Assembly: GCF_902362185.1 (NCBI RefSeq)
Contig: NC_044503.1
Coordinates: forward strand, 13,684,957 to 13,748,956
Reading direction: 5' to 3'
Origin: Chanos chanos
Lineage: Eukaryota > Chordata > Actinopteri > Gonorynchiformes > Chanidae
DNA length: 64,000 bases
Each line of letters opens with the position of its first letter. Position 1 is the stretch's first letter. Shown one piece after another: positions 1 to 17,460 of this stretch. The position numbers and the translations under genes were made by a program. The notes beneath the pieces were generated by a model. That model had not been told where the DNA came from. It worked only from the letters and a program-made list of their open reading frames with translations, and ran no database searches.

Positions 1-374
1 TTTTTTTTTTTTTTGGACTCATATTCTGTTGTTGCTCTTTGGGTATTTATCATATAATGTCACCCAGGTCTATAAATATTTTACTACGTTATTTATTATT
101 TGATATGAAATCATTGCATGGGCATTATACATATACTAAAAATTTTAGATCTGTATAGAATAACGCACATTGTTAGCTGCTGTTGTGTAAATGCTTATGT
201 GTTTTATTGGGTTTTTTTGTTTAAAAATTGCTTGTGCTACTATGGGAAATCTCTTGATGTTTGAGGGATAGTACATAAATAGTGCAGTCGTTGGAAATGG
301 ATATATTTTGGTCTGGAAGTTGGATCTGATTTTAAATTTGGCTCTAACCTTCCCCTTGTCTGCCCAACACACAG
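1..374. other. Intron of the ZNF335-like gene, from the window edge
   Basis: This opens with a poly-T run and holds no coding exon I can support. It ends in a pyrimidine-rich tract and an ACACACAG acceptor just before the first visible exon, so it is read as intron. Confidence 0.6.
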
Positions 375-1619
375 GTGCAGTACATAATCTCTCAGGATGG
401 CGTTCAGCACTTAATTCCTCAAGAGTATGTGGTGGTATCCGACGGCAACCATATTCAGGTCAGTGTGTTGATTTCTCATCCACATATGGAAGAGTTGATG
501 AATAGCTCGTGCCCACTTCATGACTAACTGAAAATGGGTAGACATGAGCAATTTGCTGATAAAGAGTGCGAATCATTGTGACACGCTCAGGACTTCGTCG
601 AAGTTATTAGACAGCGTCTCCTGACTAAGACTTTCTGTTTGTCAACAGATGCAGGATGGTCAGATTGCCCACATCCAGTACGAGCATGAGGGAGCTTTCC
701 TACAGGAGCAACAGGTGAGGAAAGACACATGCTTTAATCAGTGCACACCATTTGTCGCGCTGTTCTCCTAACTAAGTCCAAACGCTCATTTATTTGTTCT
801 GATCATATTCTCTGTGGTCTGTGTGTTTGGTTCTCAGATTGCTCTGACCCATGATGGACAGATCCAGTACGTTCCTATCAGTACCGAGCAGCAGATAGTC
901 AGCCCCGAAGACCTGGAGGCCGCCGCCCATTCAGCCATGACTGGTATGGCATTTGACCCATTGTACAAAGCATTGTTCTTTTGTCCCTCTCCAGAACTGA
1001 GACACAAGGACACCCTCTCGATATATAAAACTGAGCAAGAACATCAACGTCACAAAGGTTTGGTAGTTTGGTTCTTTTGCTCTCTGTAACTGTGTAAATA
1101 GAGGTGTTCCGTGATGAAACTGGAGTTATGAAATCGAAATCGCCCACGCCTTTGATAAACATGTGCAAGGCTGGCGTTGAGCTGTACTTAACCCTTAAGT
1201 GCTGATATCAATAGAATCAGACTTAGTGAGTAACCTCAAATCGAACTCTTAAGATTATGGACTGGGTATTTGCCTCTGAGATCTGTTGAATAGAAGAGCT
1301 GTTTTTTTTGTTTGTTTTGTTTTGTTTGGGTTTTTTTTTTTTGTAGACTACAAATCTTTTTACTGATTTGTAGTTACTGATTTGTAGTCTGCACGCCAGA
1401 GATAAGGGATGGAAAAGCGTCAGATTTCAGCCCTTGACGTTCTTAGTCAAAAAGCTGAATCACTGAAGAATTAAAAATCCCTCTCTGTTGACAGCTGTTG
1501 CAGATGCTGCCATGGCCCAGGCTCAGACAGTCTACACCACACAGGCCACGCCCGAACAGCTGGAACAGATGCAGCAACAGGGCATTCAGTATGATGTCAT
1601 CACCTTGACTGAGGAGTAG
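375..1619 (+). CDS. znf335: ZNF335-like zinc-finger protein, C-terminal four exons (5' part outside window)
   Basis: Four exons splice in frame: 375-458, 649-714, 838-943 and 1495-1619 (TAG stop at 1617-1619), giving the last 126 residues. The tail reads [18 protein letters not shown], then a Gln-rich stretch with repeated IQY motifs, then an [16 protein letters not shown] block, and ends [11 protein letters not shown]. This matches my recollection of the acidic, Gln-rich C-terminus of vertebrate ZNF335 (NIF-1), a nuclear zinc-finger protein linked to H3K4 methyltransferase complexes and neural progenitor growth. The zinc fingers would lie upstream, outside the window. All four introns are GT-AG and the phases agree. 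The assignment rests on the tail only; another zinc-finger protein with a related tail cannot be ruled out. Confidence 0.7.
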
Positions 1620-1917
1620 CAGAGAGAAACATAATGTGCTCTGACACCGACACACCCGCTTTGTGACTGCTTCTACCTGAGACAGAACCTGTGCAAGAGC
1701 CTCCTCAGCTGTTTTTGAAGTGCTGCATGGTTGTGGGACTGGTCGAATCAGTGAAGACACGGAGGAATGGCTGCTCTCATATACCTTGTATGACACTGTA
1801 ATATAGGTTGAGCTTTTGTAAATTCCAAAATAAATATCTCCCTCACTCATGGTCTGGCAAAACCATTAAGGTGCTGTACAGTGTAATGCTACATGCACAA
1901 TGTCCTCAGTGGGATTT

Positions 1918-1948
<31 letters not shown>

Positions 1949-2957
1949 GGGCTTTCTAATGATTTGAAATGTTATCTCTGTTTGTGCCTCAGCTGTTTTG
2001 CCTGTTTTATAGATAAAAAGGTGGCCTTGCGTAGAAAATTTCATTTTTAATGATGAGCATTGTTTGGGGTTTTCTTGGTATCATGTAGAAACTCGTGATT
2101 TGACTGCTGTGGTACCAGGTACCAGAGTGCTTCCTTTGATTATAATTGAATCATACTAAAAAATGTTTAGGGAGCACTAATAGAACGATGAATAATTTAG
2201 GGCAAGGATCTATACAAACATGGTACTCATGGAGGGAGAATTGATCTCCTTTTATGTATCTAATGTATATCTGTTGTACATAAAACAAAATTTAATTTCC
2301 TGGGATATTGGCTTGCTTTTGTTTGGTATTATTTAATAAAGTAAACATGAAGCTGACGCCAAATAAATCGATACTGCTTTAACTAACAACCTAACAGCTT
2401 TGTATATCGTATGTACGGTGTTTTGATTACTTCTTTTTTAACAAATTCACACATACAAAATGATATCATTACATTATTGTTTTGTGACACATCACAATTT
2501 TTCTTTCAATCATCACTCGTTCTCAAAATCTGCATCACGCATAGAAGTGGTGTTTGCCATGAGACAAGATTTGATCTGTCTCAGGAGTTCACACGTAAAC
2601 ACAAATAATTAAGCCTCACAAACATTTTGAAATTTTGTGGTTTTAGAGAAGAACTAACAGATTTTTTTGCAGAGCTAATGGATTTAAATATTACACACTG
2701 GTTTATTTTGGGTTTTCTTTAGTGTTGGACCAAAGCACACAGAGAAGGAAACCTATATTTAACTTGGTTAAATGTCAGTTCCTGGGGTGTGATTTTTTTT
2801 GTTACATCCTAGTAACTAGTAACTGAGATTGCTAAATATACAACCAATTCCCCTTTTTTTTCTTTTTTTTTTTGGTAATGGGAGTGAGTCACTTTGGTGT
2901 TGTTTGAGGATATTTCTGCCTCTTAGGCCAAATACGGAGGACCATCTCTGAGGACGC
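1620..2957. other. 3' UTR of the ZNF335-like gene and intergenic DNA with a 24-G run
   Basis: This contains the two candidate poly(A) signals and an uninterrupted run of 24 G at 1928-1951. Nothing coding is supported here. Confidence 0.5.
1829..1834 (+). promoter_or_regulatory. Poly(A) signal of the ZNF335-like gene
   Basis: An AATAAA hexamer lies about 210 bp after the stop codon. Another at 2335-2340 could serve a longer 3' UTR. Confidence 0.6.
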
Positions 2958-4944
2958 ATGGACGGCTTTAAGACGAGGGTCTTTCTCTTTCTTTTCTTTC
3001 TCAAAAATGGTGAGAGGGCCTCAAGAATTTTGTATTCCTTTTAAAAAGAAGGTTCCAGAAATCACAGTAATGATAATGTAACTTGTGTATTTTTCAGAAG
3101 TACCCCTGTCCGAAGGGCAACAGAGGACTGATTTGTCTGGACATGTCCTGCTCAGATTTTTCTTTCATCCCAATTATAATCTTCATGCAAAGTCCTGCTG
3201 CAAGTTCCTGAATATGAATTGTCTCACATTTGTGAACAATAAAGGTCAAGTGAGTTCTCTGTACGCTGGGAGAGTATCAGTGTATGAGTACAATGGAGGA
3301 ATGGATGTGAACATTCAAAAACTACAGAAAGAGGATGCAGGAATGTACAGATGTAGCATACACTTGGAATCATATTTTTTTTACACAGACTTTACTGTTG
3401 AAGTTTCTGGTAAGAGATTTTGGTGTATTTATCAGATATGCATTTTGAGACTTTATTGCATTGACACAGTTTAACCTCAAGTCCAAAAACATTTGAATGC
3501 TTTAAGTGTCGTGTCTCAGGATTTGAGTTTGACTGTTCCACCTAATTCCTGTGTATATTAAGAAATCATCTCATTCTCTCCATTTTAGGGGTGATAAAAT
3601 TAAGTGAAAACATTTTTGTTGTTGTTGTTGTTGTTGATGTTGTTGATTTAAAGATACCAGTTGTAGTCAGGAACAATTTATATGCACAGATGCTGTAGGT
3701 GGCCAGAGCACACCACCACTTTCTCCAAAATCAACCATTGCCCCCAAGGTCATCACTTCAGCACCTGCTCTCTTAGAGCAGAATGTAGAGAGGTGAAGTC
3801 TCACACAAAATACAGACACAAACATAACCACAACATATTTCATTCATTACATAATACATAAAAGAAGTGTAATCCAGTAGAAACTACATTTATCATATGT
3901 TAGGTATGGCATAGCTATTATCATCACATAGCAATGTGGTCAAGTTCATTTTGTTCTTGTTTGGTTTTGTTAACCAGTGATGGATGGAACATGGGAATCA
4001 TACTTGGTGTGGGGCTGAGTGTTGCTGTAGGAACCCTCTTCAGTGTTATAATAGCATGTATGATTCATCAGAGAAAAAGGAGAAAAGGTACGTTTATTTT
4101 AAATGATCTTTTCTCTCAGAGAATAATACGAATGGCATTAACAGAGTATAAAATGGAACTCTTAGTGATCACTGCTACACTTCAGCAATGAAATATTATA
4201 TTTACCAGCATATGCATAACTGTTCTGTCTGTCTAGCAGTCTGTAAATATTATGTAAATATTATATCTAAATAACATGCTGCTATCCTTCTACCCAAAAT
4301 CTGAGCTAGCACCCATAATTATAAGTAAAGTCATTGTTTCTTAAACCTCTATTGTATTTGTTTGAACTAGAACATATATTTATCTTTCCCACAGAAGAAA
4401 CAAAGAAACTTGATCCTTCTGACATTCAACCAGTGAGTGCTCTTTTTTTTTTTTTGGCTCTTCCCCAACTGAGTCATCGTCAGATGTCTTTAATATGGTA
4501 GCAATGACATTTAACAAGCCAGCACTGTGTCAAGTGACAAAGATGGGTCGCAACTAAACCTTATGAAAGCAGGCTGTGGTCATTAGAGCAATCCTGGAAG
4601 AGACATACCCTGCAAGCTTCATACCCTAAATGACTTTAACAAAAAAAAAAAAGTCCCAAAACAAACAAACAAAAAGAAAAACTTGTTAGTTTTCCATGAG
4701 CAGAAATAGTTTGTCACTTCCTATATTGCAAACACAGATTATGTTACTCAAATTGCACTCTTTTTTATTCATTGATTCCAAGGAACAGAACACCATTATC
4801 TACACCACGGTGAACTTCACACCCTGTGAGGAGCCAGTTAACCTATATGCTAATCTGCCAATGCACAGCCAAGAACCTCTCAACACTGAACCAACAGAGG
4901 GAAGGGAGGCCGTGGAGTACTCCACTATAGCCAGACTGTTATGA
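2958..4944 (+). CDS. CD300/pIgR-like single Ig-domain inhibitory receptor with ITIM tail
   Basis: Six exons splice in frame to 258 residues: 2958-3009 (signal peptide with a VFLFLFFL core), 3098-3409 (Ig V-type domain), 3690-3792 (Ser/Thr/Pro stalk), 3978-4087 (membrane segment GIILGVGLSVAVGTLFSVII, then a basic HQRKRRK stop-transfer), 4395-4432, and 4783-4944 (tail). The V domain ends in the classic KEDAGMYRC F strand. It carries the extra CC..C cysteines typical of CD300, TREM and pIgR-like receptors. The tail holds IIYTTV and VEYSTI, both fitting the ITIM consensus, plus NLYANL, so SHP-type phosphatase recruitment is likely. One oddity is that the usual B-strand cysteine appears to be Phe (LLRFFFHP). 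The 3' end was duplicated with the neighbouring pepsinogen (see 10505-12153). The family placement is solid; the exact orthologue is unknown. Confidence 0.8.
3617..3645. repeat. GTT microsatellite
   Basis: A run of GTT units with one GAT interruption lies in intron 2 of the Ig receptor. Confidence 0.85.
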
Positions 4945-5186
4945 AGAACATTAAGGGCGTTTAAGAGCTCCGTTTGAAGACTGATAAACCAAGCAATTAT
5001 TTTCATAACTGAAGTTCTTCTTTAAATCTTATGCAAGACTGACAGCCCTAAAACAATATCAACATTTTATGTCTTGAAAAAAAGAATTTTAACATGTAAT
5101 ATAAAGTGATACTGAGATGATGTCTATGATTATCATATTAAACATACATTTTTGTAGGTTTGCTAACATGATGTTGATGTAGTATA

Positions 5187-5192
5187 AATAAA
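5187..5192 (+). promoter_or_regulatory. Poly(A) signal of the Ig receptor
   Basis: An AATAAA lies 243 bp after the receptor stop. The same region is duplicated around 12380, after the orphan exon. Confidence 0.6.
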
Positions 5193-5983
5193 CTCACAGC
5201 AAACTTTATCACGGGGGTTGTCTTTAATCAATGTCACAATGACTTTTGCTCTTTTTAATTCATCTCTTTCACCAATTCTGACATCTATTTAGATTTTTAA
5301 AGATTACTTCAGGGACATCATGCCAATCCCTTTGGGTTTTAGTTTGGGTTGAGTCAAACACTCTGAGTCAGATGTTTTTGTCCCAGAGGGGGCCTCCTTC
5401 TATCAACATGCTCTTATCAGCCTGAAAAGAGTCAGAAGCCTATAAGAGGAAATGTTTTGCTTAGGTCATAAACACACTGGAGTTTAAGATTCCACAAAAC
5501 ATCATTTCTTCAGATATCTCCATCGTTTAAGCCTTCAAGACATGAGTTTATTTTTACAATATGCTAAGTAAGCAGTGGGGAGTGATAATTACACAATGTA
5601 GATGTGTTCAAAAATGTCCACAACATCAGTGAGGCCACAAGCAACATGAAATTCTGATAAGATAGGATTCTGATGGGATAGTAAACATGAATCTGGTATG
5701 TGTGGCCACATTAATCATGGATTATATCCACATTATTTAATGGTAATTCATAGTGTTGTTTTGACTCTGAAATTTGCCTCAAAAGTAACTCTTTGAATAT
5801 TTTTTCCTTGTTGCTGTCATCTTGACCAAATGACAAATTGCAAAAAATCACACACAGACATCAAACAATATTAATGTCAAATTACATGTTTAATTTTCAA
5901 AGACACATATTCAAGCTTACAATGCTCATTGACCCCTGAATAGAAAAATATGTTGTGAAGTCACTGGAGATGTGCTACTATCT
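5193..5983. other. Spacer between receptor and pepsinogen A, with a conserved GATA element
   Basis: The stretch 5360-5500 holds GAGTCAGA, a GGGGGCCTCCTTC block and TGCTCTTATCAG (a GATA site). It recurs almost unchanged at 12550-12690, and in looser form at 36.7-37.1 kb and 41.7-42.06 kb. No coding exon is seen. The repeated conservation beside pepsinogen copies makes it a candidate shared regulatory element. Confidence 0.45.
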
Positions 5984-10137
<4,154 letters not shown>

Positions 10138-10504
10138 TCCTGCTTCTCAGAGTCGTTCTGTCAAACTAACTTAGTGGAATAGTTTCCCAAGACCTTTACC
10201 TTTTCAATAGTCGTTCCCGTGATACTATCTTTAAGAACTCTTGTCAGTACGTAAGGTTGTAATTCATAAATCATTTGTTCTTTTTGAACAAATCTTTTAT
10301 GTGAAGAAAATGCTCTAGTTTCCTGCCAGGCACTGATGTGGTTCTTAAGTTCGTTAAGTTGTCTCTCGCCTTATGACAGTTGACGTCAGACTCATGACTG
10401 TTATGGTGGCCTTTTTTTCCCTTTTCAGAGGACTAATTCAAACATGAGCAAATAGCCTTGTAGGGGCGGGCTGTGTATACCAATGAAGCGTAAATTTTGG
10501 GTAT
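10138..10504 (-). promoter_or_regulatory. Proximal promoter of pepsinogen A copy A
   Basis: About 65 bp upstream of the ATG lies a degenerate TATA-like TATTGAAAAG (minus strand, 10200-10209). Next upstream is AAAGATAGT, in the position where copies D and E have a perfect GATA site. The rest, out to the duplication junction near 10505, shows no exon. Confidence 0.4.
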
Positions 10505-10687
10505 TTGGCTCTTCTCCACCTGACTCACTGTCAAACGTCTTAAGTGTAGTAGCAATGACTTTTAACATGGCCCAACTATGGGACAAAGAGGTGTTGCAAC
10601 AAAACATTTTGAAAGGTGTGTTCATCACAGCAATCTGGAAGAGACATACCCTGAAAGCATCATACCACAAATTCTCTAAACCTTAAA

Positions 10688-10720
<33 letters not shown>
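10688..10720. repeat. CA microsatellite
   Basis: About 16 CA units followed by a short A run lie at the edge of the first transposon. Confidence 0.9.
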
Positions 10721-10724
<4 letters not shown>

Positions 10725-10728
10725 AAAA

Positions 10729-11308
10729 TAGGCACCGATTCCGTGGGTGCCCAGGAGCTTGTGCACCCATGGAAAAAGGTGAGCACCCACCGGGAAATTA
10801 TGCTTTGTTCAGTGAATTTTTAACTTTGTGTCTACTCTGGAAATGTTACTGTTGTCCAACACCTCACCACTCAGTTTTTTTTTTCTAGAAACATCACCTT
10901 TAATCGACAGGTGATGCTATGAACTTAATGGCTCTAGGCCACACGGTCCAGAAGTGACCGATCAAAAGTGCTGCGTTGGCTTTTACTTTGAGATTTGAAA
11001 TCAAGGCTAATGCAAAGGTATCTAATAATAGACACATGTCATCGTCCGTTTTAAACATTATGAGAAATGGTTTAAGTTTTTAATTAAACTTAGAAAGGAC
11101 AGCGGCTCTGAAGACACTCATTCACACCAATCAAGTGGGCCTAGTCAGACAAGTGATGCTGACGGCGGCAGCAACCCTAGCGAGTTGAGCTTCTCCAGAA
11201 GTTTAGAGCTGGATGATGTTGCTGCTGATGAAGTCGGTCTTTGCACAGTTTAAAGCTTATAGTGTTACATTTCAAGCACCCACTGGGAAAAAGTAAAATT
11301 GGCGCCTA
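10729..11308. mobile_element. Non-autonomous DNA transposon with GGCACC/GGCGCC ends
   Basis: The left end reads TAGGCACCGAT..GTGGGTGC. The right end, reversed, reads TAGGCGCCAAT..GTGGGTGC, giving imperfect terminal inverted repeats around about 530 bp without a transposase. It is probably hAT-like, but no clear target duplication was found. Confidence 0.5.
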
Positions 11309-11309
11309 T

Positions 11310-11486
11310 GCCTGTCCTGGACAGGCCAAGATCCTGCTGCTTTTCTTGTCAGTCATTGACATATGGTCTCTGATTGGCTGAGAAGCACGCACATCTGTTT
11401 CCCAGGTTAAACTCAGCAACTAACTGAGAGGTGAAAACAAAAACCAGCAAGACCTTGGCCCTCCAGGACTGGATTTCAACACCCCT
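11310..11486. mobile_element. Short hAT-like MITE, left end truncated
   Basis: The right end, reversed, starts CAGGGGTGTTGAAATCCAG and continues CCTGGAGGGCCAAGGTC, a widespread teleost MITE terminus. The left end has the matching inverted stretch (TCCTGGACAGGCCAAGATC) but lacks the outermost bases. Confidence 0.55.
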
Positions 11487-11494
11487 GATCTAGA

Positions 11495-12005
11495 TCAATG
11501 TTTCTCAAGCAGGCATCCATGGGTCACCCGTTGTCCAAAGTCTAACTGCAGGTATAATCTGTGGTATGATTTTTGAATTGTGTAAAATATGAGATATGAG
11601 TAGAATATGTTGCTAACAATGTGAGAAGATATTTAAAATAGTTTTGCAGACCTATAAAATTTTGAAAAATACAAACTTACTGGTTTAAGCGATTGACTCC
11701 TAGTGTAATCAAAACAGTTTTTGATCATTCACACACTCACACTTAACTCATTCACAAGTGCCCTCAAACTCTCTCCTCAAACCATTTTACTAAGTCATTG
11801 GTAGCTAGCAATGTAGCAATGAAGTTTTAAAATGGCAGTAGTAAAAGGAATATGGTATTATGGCCTCTGTTTTACAATGGTAGGCTATAATTTTTTTCAG
11901 TCCCCTTTATTTACCAGTTCATATTTGAGGTCTTTTTTCAAACGTTCTTGGGGTTGGGTTAAAATAAAGTAGGGGTCCAGTGCTCAAAAAACTTTGAGAA
12001 CAGCT
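11495..12005. mobile_element. hAT-like MITE inserted in the orphan receptor exon
   Basis: The ends are inverted (AATGTTTCTCAA.. and ..TTTGAGAACAGCT). The flanks are GATCTAGA (11487-11494) and GATCTAAA (12006-12013), an 8-bp target duplication with one mismatch. The right flank aligns with the ATCTACACC codons that open the intact receptor tail exon. Confidence 0.6.
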
Positions 12006-12153
12006 GATCTAAACCATAGTGAACTTCACACCTTGTGAAATGCCAGTTAACCTATATGCTAATCTGCCAATGCACAGCCAAGAACCTCTCAACACTGACC
12101 CAGCAGAGGGAAGGGAGGCTGTGGAGTACTCCACTATAGCCAGACTGTTATGA

Positions 12154-14022
12154 AGAACATTAAGGGCGTTTAAGAGCTCCGTTTGATAAACCAAGAATTA
12201 TTTTCATAACTGAAGTTCTTCTTTAAATCTTATGCAAGACTGACAGCAATATCAACAATATCAACATTTTATGTCTTGAAAAAAAGAATTTTAATATAAA
12301 GTGATTCTGAAATAGTCTCTATCACTATCATATTAAACATACATTTTTGTAGGTTTGCTAATATGATGTTGATGTAGTTTAAATAAACTCACAGCATACT
12401 TTATCACGGGGGTTGTCTTTAATCAATGTCACAATGACTTTTGCTTTTTTTAATTCATCTCTTTCACCAATTCTGAAATCTATTTAGCTTTTTAAAGATT
12501 ACTTCAGGAACATCATGCCAATCCCTTTCAGTTTTAGTCTGAGTCCAACACTCTGAGTCAGCCGTTTTTTGTCCCAGAGGGGGCCTCCTTCTATCAACAT
12601 GCTCTTATCAGCCTGAAAAGAGTCAGAAGCCTACAAGAGGCAATGTTTTGCTCAGGACATAGTCAGACCGGAGTCTAAGATTCTAGAGAACATCATTTCT
12701 AAATTTATCTCTATCATTTAACACTTCAAGACATAAGTTTATTTTTGACCATGTGCTGAATTAGCAGAGGAGAGTAACAATGACTTAACGTAGATGTGTT
12801 CTAAACAGTGGCGGCTACTGAGCTTGAAACAGAAGAGGAACAAGCCCTATCAGTAATTTCCACCTGGTCCTGTTAATCCACCTCGATTAACAATAAAACT
12901 AACGATTCGCAGAATAATTAACACCAGTCGCATAATTAGAGTAAATGATTACCAGTGTCATTTGGTGATAGTATTATTTCTCATCAACTGACCTGTGTAG
13001 CAATTGTTATACCCAAACGTTCTCGTAGTTTGCTGATTATTGTTGATTATTTGCGATCTGCCCGACGTCAGGGGATATTGATGTCAAATACGCTCGTCTG
13101 ATTTGTAAGATTCTGCCGTTTAAATACTCGCAAAACACCGTAGATCGTCTGAAGCTTGTGTACTATAGCTTAAACTACATGAAACTGTTGAACAAGAATG
13201 GCAGCTATCTGAATACGTATTGGAAAACTAATCCCTCAGTGTGTTTTACATTGTAGCGTTCTCGTGTTACGAAGTTCAAATTTACAAAACGGAAGTGAAG
13301 TTATTGAAATCGATGTCAACTTCTGAGAATAAACTTTTAGGTTAGAAAAAAACAGGACCTTTTATCTGTATAACGCATCAGCGTTGAGTGCAATGCACAA
13401 TAAAGTTTAGCCAAAAAACAGTAACTCTATCACAAAATAACTTTATTTACACGATTGGAGTTAAATTTTCTGCGAATCGTTAGTTTTATTGTTAATAAAG
13501 GCGGATTAACTGGAACATGTAGAAAATAATGATAGGTTTAAAGCAGTGGTTTGTTCCTCCTCTGTTTCCAGCTCTGTAGCCGCACCTGGTCCTAAAATAT
13601 CCACCACATCTGTGAGAGAGCCCACAAGCGACATCTACTTGTGTACTTGTGTAGGATAGGACAGTAAAATTAGTCTTTTATAGATGACTCCATTAAACAT
13701 AGATTGTATCCACATTGTTTAATGGTAATTCATAACATTGGTTTGAAATGTACCTCAAAAGCAAGTCTTTTTTTCTTTCTTTCTTTCTTTTTTTTTTTTT
13801 TTTTGCTTTTTTTCCCTTTTGGTTACTGTAATGCAAAACAACAAATAGCAAACAACAAATAACAAATGACAAAATAATCACACAGATATATCACACAATA
13901 ATTATGACACAATATACACGTTTAATTTTCAAAGACAAATGTTTGGGCTAATATTGATCATTAATCCCTACAACAAAAGAAAAAAAACATGTTGTCAAAT
14001 CAGTGGAAATGTGGTACAGTCC
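12154..14022. other. Duplicated 3' UTR and spacer leading to pepsinogen B
   Basis: This parallels 4945-5983: receptor UTR, AATAAA, the GATA element (12550-12690) and the DNA just 3' of pepsinogen. It is interrupted by the hAT element at 12806-13588 and has a CTTT/T-rich tract at 13767-13805. Confidence 0.6.
12806..13588. mobile_element. Non-autonomous hAT transposon, 783 bp
   Basis: It starts CAGTGGCGGCTAC and ends GTAGCCGCACCTG. Long inverted repeats reach inward (the AACGATTCGCAGAA region on the left has its reverse on the right). The flanks GTTCTAAA (12798-12805) and GTCCTAAA (13589-13596) form an 8-bp target duplication with one mismatch. The empty site is seen beside copy A near 5605. 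No transposase frame was found. Confidence 0.8.
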
Positions 14023-17331
<3,309 letters not shown>

Positions 17332-17460
17332 TCCTGCTTTTCGGAGTCACTCTGCCAAACTAAACTAGTCGTACAGTTTCCCGAGACCTTCACCTTTTGA
17401 ATACTGGTTCCTGTTTCACCATCTTTAAGAAGCCTTATCAGTCTGATAAGAAGGTTGATT
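17332..17460 (-). promoter_or_regulatory. Proximal promoter of pepsinogen B
   Basis: A degenerate TATA-like TATTCAAAAG (minus strand, about 17395-17404) lies about 65 bp from the ATG, as in copy A. Two GATA motifs (CTTATCAG and CTGATAAG) form a small palindrome at about 17427-17445. Confidence 0.45.

Larger units (their letters stand above)
10505..12153 (+). pseudogene. Duplicated 3' end of the Ig receptor: orphan ITIM tail exon
   Basis: The stretch 10505-10690 matches receptor intron 5 (about 4450-4640). The stretch 12007-12153 matches the last receptor exon and keeps an open frame through NLYANL and VEYSTIARLL to the same TGA. No signal, Ig or membrane exon precedes it, so it cannot make a receptor by itself. 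Three transposons (10729-12005) sit between the intron copy and the exon, and the third lies in the first codons of the exon. The following 3' UTR (to about 12420) is also duplicated. It could only be expressed if spliced to a distant exon. Confidence 0.75.

Noticed and set aside
899-1168. An 89-codon minus-strand frame
   Set aside because: It is antisense to the ZNF335-like exon and its intron, with no recognisable domain.
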